Part shown: positions 54,975-64,000 of the stretch, in pieces
Layout: the number at the start of each line of letters is the position of its first letter
Position numbering within the stretch: the first letter of the stretch is position 1
Assembly: GCA_034231615.1 (NCBI GenBank)
Contig: CM067298.1
Location: 68,428,746-68,492,745 of the forward strand
From: Meghimatium bilineatum
Lineage: Eukaryota > Mollusca > Gastropoda > Stylommatophora > Philomycidae
Direction: 5' to 3'
DNA: 64,000 nucleotides
Made by a program: the position numbers and the translations under genes
Notes under the pieces: model-generated
Told to the model about the DNA's origin: nothing
The model's database searches: none
Seen by the model: the letters and a program-made list of their open reading frames with translations, nothing else

Positions 54975-55515
54975 ATAGTGATGCAATACGAAGTTGAAAT
55001 ATTCTAATCCATCATTAAAACAGAAAACACATAATCTCAATTATAGTTATAGTGGAATTAGAACCGCCCAATGTTTCTGTCTGTCTCGACAAAACAGTAT
55101 TAATTTCGCTATGACCAACGTAAAGATAACTCATGCTTTTGGTAAAACACAGTCAGTAACGCAGAAGTTGAACACCATCTCCTCCAAGGAAATGCTAGAA
55201 TATCACGTCAATTTTACCGTCGAGAATGTTTCTAATCAGAACCAATCTCTCAGACGAACTAATGTTAAATAACAGTAGCACAATTGTCAGTAGATCTTCT
55301 AGTCAAGATCCGATAAAGTCCAGACCAAAAACAATTGCTTATACTCAGACTTTTTTCGTGTAACTTGATAAAATTCCTATCGGTAATTCCAAGCAGACAC
55401 AATTGATTCAAGTCTAATCCGGCCAATGTTAGTTTCCTCTTTCAGAGCCAGTGTTCTAGGGATGATTTAGAACCAAAGGGTACAATAGACGACGGACTGG
55501 CTCATTATAAACAAG
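54975..55515. other. Nothing recognised
   Basis: No array or LINE motif is visible. The 92-codon frame 54994-55272 has no known domain. Confidence 0.4.
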
Positions 55516-55517
55516 TG

Positions 55518-55800
55518 AAATACCAAATGCTCCTCCCGATACAGAAATCAAAATATCAAATAGTTCTTCCAACATAGACGACTTAAAAATACCAAATGTT
55601 TTTACCGATACACACGATATCAAACTACCTAATATTTATTTCGACATAGACAACATAAAAATACCAAATGTTTCTCCAAACATAGACATCAACATACTAA
55701 ATGTTTCTCGACAAAGACCACATCAAAATACATTGTTTCTCCCGACATAGACATCAAAATACCATATGCTTCTCCCGACATGGACGACATTAAAATATAA
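55518..55800. repeat. Diverged minisatellite, about 40-42-bp unit
   Basis: Units like CCGACATAGACGACATAAAA followed by ATACCAAATGTTTCTC. Seven copies. Confidence 0.87.
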
Positions 55801-56074
55801 TTCTCCTTCTAAAACGTTTGAAAACACCACCGATAAGTTGGCGCGTTCCAGTTATAAATAATACATATAAAATAACCCCCTCCCCTCCCTTCCCCCATCC
55901 CTATTGCATATAATACAGATAGAAACTAGGTCGTGATTTATGTGAATCAAAACAAGCACTCATTTTCAGAAACATGGAAGATCTACTTCGGTACAATGAG
56001 CAGATCAAGATCAAAGAACATAATACACCGCATGCTATTCAAGACTTTCACAATTTCGGTTAAATGTGTAGAAC

Positions 56075-56312
56075 TGAAAACTAGCGAGTTCGCTTTACTG
56101 CAAGCTAATGAACGTTCATGAGACCGGTTTACTGCAAGCTAGGAACATTCACGAGACCGGTTTACTGCATGCTAGAAACATTTTGGGAGCCTAGTTTACT
56201 GCCTGTTGTAAAGAAGGTTGAGAGTCCGCTTTATTGTATGATATGGAAATGTCAAGGGTCTGATTTACTGCACGCTACTGGCGGTTCACAAGTCCATATT
56301 AAGTAAACATTA
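56075..56312. repeat. Diverged minisatellite, about 38-40-bp unit
   Basis: Units like GGTTTACTGCAAGCTAGGAA followed by CATTCACGAGACC. Five to six copies. Confidence 0.85.
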
Positions 56313-56619
56313 ACGGAACTCCAATAGCCGAGCCTACACAAAGGCCAACGATTAGTTAGTATAATACAGTCCATGATACCGAAATATAATTTACTTCTTG
56401 TTGTAATGAAAGGGAAAAGGCTGAAATGTATATCAGAACTACATTAGATTAAGATTGTAGTACAAAATAAGAACGGTGTATTAAAATGTTAACTATAAAT
56501 AACGAAGTAAAATAGATTTACAAAGATAAATAAGAATAGAAGATCACCATTTGTCCTATGTTTGTCTCAAGAAAATATAATAAATTTTTCTTTAGATTTA
56601 CTGTAGATGATTTTCCCTA
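56313..56619. other. Nothing recognised
   Basis: AT-rich spacer without a visible feature. Confidence 0.4.
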
Positions 56620-56890
56620 CTATTGTCCGCCTATACATTTCATATCATTGTCCTCCTATCATCCCTTAGTATTAATATTCTATCGATTCGCTACTATTGT
56701 CCTCGTATTCACTCCCTACTATGGTCCTCCCATCTTCTCCTTACCATTGTCCTCCTATCCGCCCCCTACCATTGTCCTCCATTCCAATCGCTACTGTTAT
56801 CATCCTATCAAATCCCTACTGTTGACCTCCTTTCAAATCCTTAATATTGTCCTCCTATTTCCTCCCTACTATTGTCCTCCTATCAAATTT
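56620..56890. repeat. Minisatellite with CCTACTATTGTCCTCCTATC core, left part
   Basis: Units of about 25-33 bp. The same core resumes at 58174-58262, on the far side of the I-type LINE. Confidence 0.87.
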
Positions 56891-56898
56891 CTATTATT

Positions 56899-58165
56899 TT
56901 TTTCTTGATTCTTGAGTCTTGATTAGAAATAGACGGCACAATGCAGAGAAGAGATAAAGAAGACTTGACCAAGGCAGTAATAAATTCATTTAAAGATGAA
57001 GATGATGTCAATGAGGCTGAAATCATCACAGCACATGGTACATTCCCATAATGCTCCACCCTCCGTTCCAGCAGTCATTCCAGTGTATGAAGACTCAGAG
57101 TCCCGGCCAGGTGTTTATTGTATGATCTTTGGGACCTTCCAAAAATATACTTTTTTATCCCCTCACTTCTAGATGCTCCCATTTCTGACATTCTTTGTAT
57201 CCATACGTTCTCAGCCTCATTGACATCATCTTCATCTTGAAATGAATTTATTATTGCCTTGACCAAGACTACTTTATCTCTTCTCAGTATTATGCTGTTT
57301 ATCACCATATGCCAATAAGTCTGGGTTTTTTCGTTTCCTTTGGCCACAGCATGACCAGGGCAGTATATCCATGTAATGTTTTCTACGATTGAGTTGTTCA
57401 ATAAGTCCCACCATTCTTTTCACAGCACACACTTTTCTATCTTGCGCAGCCTGCTTTGAGAGTCTGTGAGTATTACCGAGTGTGTTGATGTATCAGTTAT
57501 CAACCAATTAGGTGCATTTGTAACTCCCTCCATCTCAATCCTCTGCTCGATGTGACATAGCAGTATACTGAAAATTTTTCAAATAACTTCACACCGTTTC
57601 TGTAGGCGACAAAACCCCAGCAGATTTTTTTATTTCTGTTAATTAAGCCATCTGTGTGTATAATTATGTCTTGTGATTTCGAGTGTAGCTGGGTAAGTTC
57701 ATGCACTGTAGCCTGGGCCCTTACACCCATCCATTTTCGACACGCTTTATCTAGTTGTATTATTACTGTAGTCAGAGATTTTTTCTCAGAGATTTCATTC
57801 TTAGCATTCACAGTCCTGTCCTATTTCTTCAAATTCACATACTCTTCGCAGTGTGTCTTCAGCCACTGCCATCCATGATCTGCCACAGTTGATTCATTTT
57901 CCCTTTGACTCATTTAGACGTTGGTGTAATTGGTGGCGGTTGTATTCTGTCACTTTAATGTACGACGGTACGACCTAACCTGTGCTACACGATCTTGCAC
58001 TCGAATATTCGGGAGATCAAGCAGAATCACATAGCAGAGATGGGTATATCCCCAATACACACCAGTACCGCTCTCAGTTCCTCATTTTGGACTTTTTTCA
58101 ATTTATCAGACTTGTGTCTGTGATAGTGTTAGTAAGTCGAGGCCATGATAGTTGACAGGTAGCAC
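56899..58165 (-). mobile_element. I-type LINE with RNase H, 5'-truncated, with 8-bp target duplication
   Basis: The frame 57811-57500 reads SQDIIIHTDGLINRNKKICW followed by GFVAYRNG, the first RNase H motif with its Asp kept. The frame 57401-57075 gives ENITWIYCPGHAVAKGNEK, with the PGH histidine motif, and EDDVNEAENVWIQRMSEMG. The 3' end is a TTGATTCTTGAGTCTTGATT-type tail on the plus strand. The flanks CTATTATT (56891-56898 and 58166-58173) are exact, and the same minisatellite lies on both sides. An inverted 74-bp piece of the element is embedded in its 3' tail (see findings). Confidence 0.87.
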
Positions 58166-58173
58166 CTATTATT

Positions 58174-58265
58174 GTGTCCTCCTACAATCCCCTACAACTA
58201 TCATTCTCTCCACACCTCACTATTATCGTCCTATGCATTCCCTACTATTGTCCTCCTCTGCCGTA
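58174..58265. repeat. Minisatellite, right part of the array at 56620-56890
   Basis: GTCCTCCTACAATCCCCTAC and CTACTATTGTCCTCCTCTG repeat the core found left of the LINE. Confidence 0.82.
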
Positions 58266-58374
58266 TTCTGTTGATCTCACTCTGTCGTCCGAGACAGTTT
58301 GTTCCTTACAAGACTAGTTTTCATAAAACAAATAATTTACACGCCACTCAAACTATGTGACGCGTCCATTACAA

Positions 58375-58605
58375 CACATAGTCATAAGTGTCAATCTGTG
58401 CAAGCTGCGTAGTCTCTTCCAGTGTCATTCTCATAAGGTCTTCGTTATCTTGTACCCATCTTATTCTTTGTCTGCCTTTAGTTCTCTAACCTGGAACTTT
58501 CCCTCCATGATTAATGTTTATAAACCATTGTTTCTTCAAATCTCCGCAATATGTTAGCTTGTGTTTTTTGTTAGAAGTTTTTAGAAGTCAGTCTTCTTCT
58601 ATATT
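58375..58605 (-). mobile_element. LINE 3' end, minus strand
   Basis: Broken minus-strand frames read LTYCGDLKKQWFININHGGK, then RTKGRQRIRWVQDNEDLMRM, the GxxxGRxRxRW segment of non-LTR elements. Short and 5'-truncated. Confidence 0.65.
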
Positions 58606-58639
58606 TCATGTCTCTGCTGACATATGCTTTGGTTCTTCT

Positions 58640-60560
58640 TTCTGTTTAAGATATTATCAGGAATCAAACACCAAAGAAATTCAACACGAAAATTAAGAAT
58701 ATGAGAAGCAGGGAAGATAAATATGAACCAATCTAAATAATAAATGATGAAAATGGAAAGACAATCAATGACCAGAAACGAATCATGGAAAGGGGGCAAT
58801 AGTATTTAAAAAATTTCTAAATGTAAAGGATGGAAGGGACGACAACATACTAAACAATATAACGGAAGAGTTAGACCCAAACATATTTCTCGCAGAAATA
58901 TAAAATGCCATACAAAGAGCTCCACCAAACAAAGCCCCATGGTAATGAACTGTAATAAACGTTGTACTAACACCTATTCTTCCAACATACAAGAAACATC
59001 AGAAGACTGGAAAACGCTGCAATAATACCTATCTGGAATAAAAAAAAGCATCGAAAGAGATTGTACACAGTACACATGTATTTCAATTCTAAGCGAGACT
59101 GGAACAATTTTCAACATAATTCTATAAAGAAGAATACGAGCATTCATAGAAACCACAGCTTAGCAACACTAAAATGGAATTTCCGTAAGAATAAAAGTTG
59201 CACAGATGACATTTTACACTCTGACAACTGGCAGAAAAAAACAACTAAAAATACAAAGAATTGTACATCGCGTTTGTCGACCAACAAAAAGCTTTCGAGA
59301 TAGTAAACAGACAACAAGTTTGGAAAATAAAAATATGGGGGTTCAACAACATCTAATCACCCTGTGTAAAAGTAGTTACACAGGCAATCTATGTGCAGTT
59401 AGAACGAGTGTGGACTTTTAGATAAATTCCACATACACTCTGGAGGCGACAAGATTGTTTTATATATCCCAAGTTATTCATTACATATACCGATATCATA
59501 TGTAAAATTGTCAACATTTTTTAAGAAGACAATCTAAACAACTTGCTGACCGAACCTCTTTTTTCAGACGATCACGCAATAATATCAACAACAAAAGAAC
59601 AATTACAACAACATATAAATAGACTCCACACAACATGTAGGGACTTTAGTATGAAGATAAACACAGAAAAAAGAACAGAGGTAAAATCGCAAAAACAGAA
59701 AGAAGCACCACTATTCTAAATCGATGATAAACAACTTAAACAGGTGAAAGAATTCATTTATCTTCGAAGCATCATATTATCGAATGGAAAAAACATCAGA
59801 GACTTCCAAAATAAATGCAACATAGATAACCAGATCTTGAGGCAGATGTCTCCTATTTTCAAAAACAAATATATGAACATGAACACCATGAACTTCTCTT
59901 CTGTGGGTCTCATCAATGACTCACTAGACAAACCAACCATGCAACAGAAAACCTTAGTAGATGACATACCTTTATATTGAGGTTATCTTCTTATAGAAGC
60001 TTCATGGCATGGCATCTTTACAATCCCGTAGTCGTAACCTTCGATAACAGTTACCATGTTGTTCTGACAGTCCGAAGTCGTGCTTGAACTAGTTATGGGC
60101 ACGGCGTGGGTGGGCAGAACAACAAAGAAACCTGTAGCAAGGGTCAGAGTTGTGCCCTGATGTCGACGTCTGTTTCGGCGGCATTGGACTTGAAACACCA
60201 TGGAGTTGAGTGGCTGCTGGAACAGCGGGCGGAGCACTTATGGGAATGCCCCACGTGCTGTGAGGCCAGTTTCAAATCAAGAATCAAGAACCACAACAGC
60301 ACTATATAAAACGATCATTATACCATCACTATGCTACCGATGTCAAACGTGGACACTAATCATAGAATCCAAAAGAAAACTTGACACAATAGAAATTACT
60401 GGACTACGTAGAATCTTTTAATGTGCAACAATAAGAGACGGAATAAGGAACGAAAACAACAGTCTTGGATTGCATCAGAAGACAACAGATTGTGGTTTTC
60501 ACACGTTTTCAGACTACCATTAAAAGCACTACTATACAGACACGTTGGCGCCCGTGTGTT
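58640..60560 (+). mobile_element. RTE-like LINE, RT region, plus strand, interrupted near 59985-60296
   Basis: In order: AIQRAPPNKAPW (RT start, about 58910), LYIAFVDQQKAFEIVNRQQV (catalytic Asp box, about 59260), PLFSDDHAIISTTKEQLQQH (FADD degraded to FSDD, about 59570), RDFSMKINTEK, KQVKEFIYLRSIILSNGKNI and NIDNQILRQMSPIFKN (59744 on). After an interruption it resumes as ALYKTIIIPSLCYRCQTWTL with ESKRKLDTIEITGLRRIF (60296-60420) and a degraded GHVFRLP segment. Several stops are present. Confidence 0.83.
59985..60296 (+). mobile_element. I-type LINE 3' fragment inserted in the previous LINE
   Basis: Bases 60205-60296 (GAGTGGCTGCTGGAACAGCG through CCCACGTGCTGTGAGGCCAG to CAAGAATCAAGAACC) are the plus-strand form of the I-type 3' end seen at 12418, 14693 and 56899. 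The part before 60200 (GGTCAGAGTTGTGCCCTGAT region) has no counterpart in those copies, so the 5' boundary is uncertain. Confidence 0.6.
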
Positions 60561-60832
60561 GCCGAGGCCCGAAAGGGGAGCAAAGAATCGCAACACTAAT
60601 TACCTTCCACTCATGTCGTAAAAGGCGAATAAGGAGGTTATGGGATGGAATTGGCTGTCATATCCAGTATTGGGTCAGTGACCCAAAGCCATGCTGAAGT
60701 AGGATGTATTAGGGCGAAAGGCGCAGATATTGCAGCAATGATATAAAACATGACACAACGCATTACTTTCTCCGGACTACATCCTGCTAATCTGCAGGAA
60801 TTTCAGAACGAACGCAGAAGAAGAAGAAGAAG
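60545..60832 (+). mobile_element. Long form of the GAA-tailed SINE
   Basis: Starts around GTGTGTTGCCGAGGCCCGAA, continues GGAGGTTATGGGATGGAATT and GGGCGAAAGGCGCAGATATT, then CATGACACAACGCATTACTT and GGACTACATCCTGCTAATCT, and ends GAACGCAGAAGAAGAAGAAG. The last 120 bp match the short SINEs at 13858, 16302 and 47037. The first 160 bp are specific to this form (partial copies at 27786 and 43243). No clear A and B boxes were found. Confidence 0.75.
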
Positions 60833-60939
60833 ACACGTTGGAAACAACGCCAGGGGCAGTTCTTGCGAGCAATGAATTACAGAAATAAAAGAGTCAACGA
60901 AAACAAACATATTTGAAGCATACAAAAAAGCATCTCCAG

Positions 60940-61395
60940 AGAACTCTTCTACCCCTGAAGCTGCAATGCATAAATGGGTATAAAGCGAAACGATATTCTC
61001 AGGACTTTTCTATAACATTTCATTTCAAATGCAGATATTTTCTTTTCAATTTGGGGTGTTATTGCCAACCATGTCTCACCACCATTTGTTGTCACTGAAA
61101 AAAAATGGTGCTTCTAAATAGTTGTATCTTTGCTTTTCTGGTTGCCCCTTTCCATGGGCTTTTCATCTGTGATGTTTTTTTGTAGGGTCTTTGCTAATCT
61201 CTGCTGAGCAGCCTTTGTGGTGTTGAGGTTGACTCAAGATATTCAAAGTTGCAGACATTCTCTAGTTGTTCGTAATTCTTTGTCAATTGCTATTGTAGAT
61301 TAAAGTTCATCCTGAACTATATTGACTTCTCTGTCCATATGTTGTTCCATCCTTTTAATGATTATCTTGAGACGTGTCGTGATGGCATGAGTGAA
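60940..61395 (-). mobile_element. RTE-like LINE post-RT piece, minus strand
   Basis: Minus-strand frames contain FEYLESTSTPQRLLSRD (FEYLGST motif), then TNGGETWLAITPQIEKKISA and FEMKCYRKVLRISF, the ETWxx...IExxIxAFEMKCYRK segment. Frameshifted between the two halves. Confidence 0.75.
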
Positions 61396-61706
61396 CTACA
61401 CTTTTTCTGTAATTGGCGCATTCAGATTTGTGTTTCGTTGGAAGTGGTCAGGGTTATAGGTATGAATGCTTTAGGGAGGGGGTTTTACTAAACAATTCCT
61501 TAAAAAGATCTTTCGCCCATCGTCATGTGTACTGTTTGACGGGAAATTGTATGACCTTGTTTGTAAAAAAAAATCGCTTGGATTGTGGTTTTTATTGATG
61601 TTATTGGTTGAGTTCCTAGTTCTAAAATGCATATTAGACTCGCTAAATGGGTTGGCGTGGCGGTGATCTCTCCATAGCCTTCACCCTTATCTACGACCCC
61701 GGAAGT
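61396..61706. other. Candidate A-box-bearing segment before a (TA)n tract; otherwise unrecognised
   Basis: TGGCGTGGCGG at 61653 fits the tRNA A-box consensus at ten of eleven positions and stands about 60 bp before a (TA)n tract, as in the SINE at 62934. A matching B box is not convincing. Confidence 0.35.
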
Positions 61707-61709
61707 GAT

Positions 61710-61810
<101 letters not shown>

Positions 61811-62050
61811 TAATCTTTTCAAATCTTTTGACCATATTTCTCTTTTCCAAATCTTGACAAGCATGATATACTTGGACACTGCGTTTTCCTGTTTGTGTCA
61901 ATTCAGCTACCAATTAAACGCACCCTGGTCATATTTGCGAATTTATACGTTTATAATTGTTCAACGTACTCTTATGGATTCTGTTTCGAGTTCTGTGTGT
62001 CTAGTTGTATTTGAGTCTGTCTATGTTTAGATGATTACCCTACATTATTC
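61811..62050. other. Nothing recognised
   Basis: No array or motif visible. Confidence 0.4.
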
Positions 62051-62054
62051 TATC

Positions 62055-62240
62055 TCACGATGTCATAGAACGAATGTTGTTGGGAAGGGAGATATAAGGC
62101 AGTATAGGCAAAGGTCTACCAAGACGTCGCTGGACAAGAGATATGCAGAAATGCATCCACATGTCGCTAGAGGAGGCGAGAAAACTTGCTAGACCGCGGG
62201 AATTTCAGGAGATTCATAAGGAAGACTACATTCTGGAAAG
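62055..62240 (+). mobile_element. LINE 3' end, plus strand
   Basis: Frames read GKGLPRRRWTRDMQKCIHMS followed by LEEARKLARPREFQEIH, the GRPRRRWxxDI...EAxxxAxxRxxFR ending of an RTE-like element. Only the last 50 or so codons remain. Confidence 0.78.
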
Positions 62241-62477
62241 AATAGGTCACACGACACACATTCCATACATCCAGTCGGAATGCCTTTATTTTCCGTTTGT
62301 GTGTTTCCGGCGTATGGCTGATTGAAATTTTGCTGTAGTATTTTTGCTTCCTCAATCAACATTTTGGTGCCTTGATGTTCGTGCAGTGTCATATTTATGT
62401 ACACTTGTCGGTGTAATATTTCTTGTCCAAGCTAATCTTTCTTCAGATTTCTTTACCTTGTTTCCCGTATTCTTTAG

Positions 62478-62505
62478 TTGTTTTTGTTGTTGTTGTTGTT
62501 GACCA
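62478..62505. repeat. (TTG)n microsatellite
   Basis: TTTTTGTTGTTGTTGTTGTTG, about six to seven units. Confidence 0.9.
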
Positions 62506-62577
62506 GTTTTAATAATTCTGCTGTGATGTAAATTCAGTTTTAGGTTTTTCCCATTATGTGAACCTGCCAGGTATAAT

Positions 62578-62740
62578 TATACGTTCTGTGCCCCTGCCCA
62601 TCGGGTACTGAACTTTTTTTCATCCACGAGCCTGGTTCCGGTAAAGGAAGAACTCGACAGAAGAGTTGTACCCGGGCTCTTTCACCTTCTTAGCCGAGGT
62701 GTCATTCACCGATATTATGAACAGCTCGTTCCGATTTCCT
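62578..62740 (-). repeat. Inverted copy of the GC-rich block of 30170-30330
   Basis: In reverse complement: GACACCTCGGCTAAG, then CAACTCTTCTGTCGAGTTCT, GGAACCAGGCTCG and AGTTCAGTACCCGATGGGCA. All these phrases are present in the same order at 30190-30300 with few changes. It shows the block is a dispersed repeat rather than single-copy DNA. Confidence 0.88.
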
Positions 62741-62933
62741 TGCAATGTTTTCCCTTTCTTTTTGCATTTGACCCTGCTCTCTGGCTCTGTGTTGCCCTTT
62801 CATTGCACTCAGTACGTTGTCTTTTCGTCTCTCTACATACATTCATCTTTTCGTGTCGTTTTCATTGGCCGCCTCTCCTGCTCAGACCGGACTGACTAGT
62901 GTCACTGTGTGTCGACAGTGCCACTGCATGTCT

Positions 62934-63309
<376 letters not shown>

Positions 63310-63344
63310 ACATTCTTGACGTTTGATGCATACTTTTTGACTAG

Positions 63345-63585
63345 TTTATAAAGTCTTCATTGAAAGTCTTCATGTATAGTTACATTTTTCTTCGTGAATA
63401 GTTTCAGCATTTTTAAATAGCTTAGGATATCTTCACGTATAGTTTGACGATTTTCAGATACGTTAGGAAATGTTGATGTATAGTTACACTATTTTTTGGA
63501 TACGTTATCAGGTCTTGATATATAGTTTCACTGTTTTAGATAATTTAGGATGTCTTGACATATAGTTACACTGCTTTTAAGGCAG
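63345..63585. repeat. Diverged minisatellite, about 55-60-bp unit
   Basis: Recurring phrases are TCTTGATATATAGTTTCACT, TTTTAGATAATTTAGGATG and GATACGTTAGGAAATG. Four copies. Confidence 0.82.
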
Positions 63586-63660
63586 AGTTAAATTATTGGT
63601 GGTTAAGTTGGTGTTCTAATACTGTCTGGAATCTCATTTTGAATTTATGTTTTGCATATG

Positions 63661-63765
63661 TTCAGACACTATTCAAGAGCTGTACAGAATAGCTTTGAAC
63701 AGACAGAATTGGAGAGATCTGACATCTGCAGTACGCGTTAACTTCAGCGCTAAAGGAAAATGAAT
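63661..63765 (+). mobile_element. LINE extreme 3' end, plus strand
   Basis: Reads DTIQELYRIALNRQNWRDLT followed by SAVRVNFSAKGK and a stop. It is the same 3' end as the minus-strand copy at 425-775 (TIQELHRIALTRQNWRDLTS). Only about 100 bp remain. Confidence 0.82.
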
Positions 63766-64000
63766 GCATATGTACAGACAGACGAGTCACTAGTATATGT
63801 GACATATCTTACCAAATATTGATATGAACAATATGTGAACAGATCAACTTTATATGTGCTGATTATACCCACATCTGATATCAGATGATATTTGGATGAC
63901 AAACGACATGATACGAAATTATGGGAACGTGATTCAGGAATTTATCTGTTTGTGAATAATCATTGTGATTGCTATTGAAGTACACATAATTCAATTGTGG

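Overview
This window is repeat-dense, AT-rich animal nuclear DNA. I found no intact host gene, rRNA or functional tRNA gene. The recognisable material is decayed non-LTR retrotransposons (mostly RTE/CFDP2-like elements with an APE endonuclease and reverse transcriptase, plus I-superfamily elements with an RNase H domain), SINEs, hAT and MULE DNA-transposon remains, and more than twenty micro-, mini- and satellite arrays. A 100-base run of N marks an assembly gap. The repeat spectrum (tRNA-derived SINEs, RTE LINEs with GAT-type tails, many minisatellites) fits an invertebrate. A mollusc is my best guess, but that is inference from general knowledge of such genomes.

Layout. 0-6.6 kb: LINE 3' ends on both strands, a 47-bp array, and a hAT MITE with near-perfect 8-bp target duplication inside a LINE. 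6.6-12.6 kb: a 42-bp array, an I-type LINE (RT plus RNase H) and two RTE pieces. 13.8-18.3 kb: minisatellites hit by two copies of a short GAA-tailed SINE and an I-type LINE. 18.4-21.6 kb: a nearly complete 2.77-kb RTE element inserted in a minisatellite, with a 13-bp target duplication. 23-29.5 kb: LINE ends, a solo-LTR-like segment, low-complexity arrays, the gap and a 46-bp array. 29.9-31.6 kb: a GC-rich unit bounded by 44-bp inverted repeats. 32-33.7 kb: LINE pieces, one internally deleted. 35-36.35 kb: a 40-bp satellite with higher-order structure. 36.7-40.5 kb: a three-level nest (LINE in hAT in LINE) closed by a 38-bp SINE fragment. 41-42.9 kb: four different minisatellites. 43-49.9 kb: LINE pieces, two SINEs, a MULE transposase relic and an inverted pair of related minisatellites. 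50.5-51.3 kb: a 33-bp array. 54-60.8 kb: RTE and I-type LINEs with target duplications, one carrying a 74-bp inverted copy of itself. 61-64 kb: long (TA)n tracts, one of them the tail of a tRNA-derived SINE, and LINE ends.

These parts do not act together as a pathway. The value of the window lies in the insertion order that can be read from it: minisatellites and old LINEs are targets, while SINEs, an RTE, I-type LINEs and hAT elements are later arrivals with readable target-site duplications. All transposon reading frames I followed are broken. Coordinates and identities were worked out by eye. No search, alignment or structure prediction was run.
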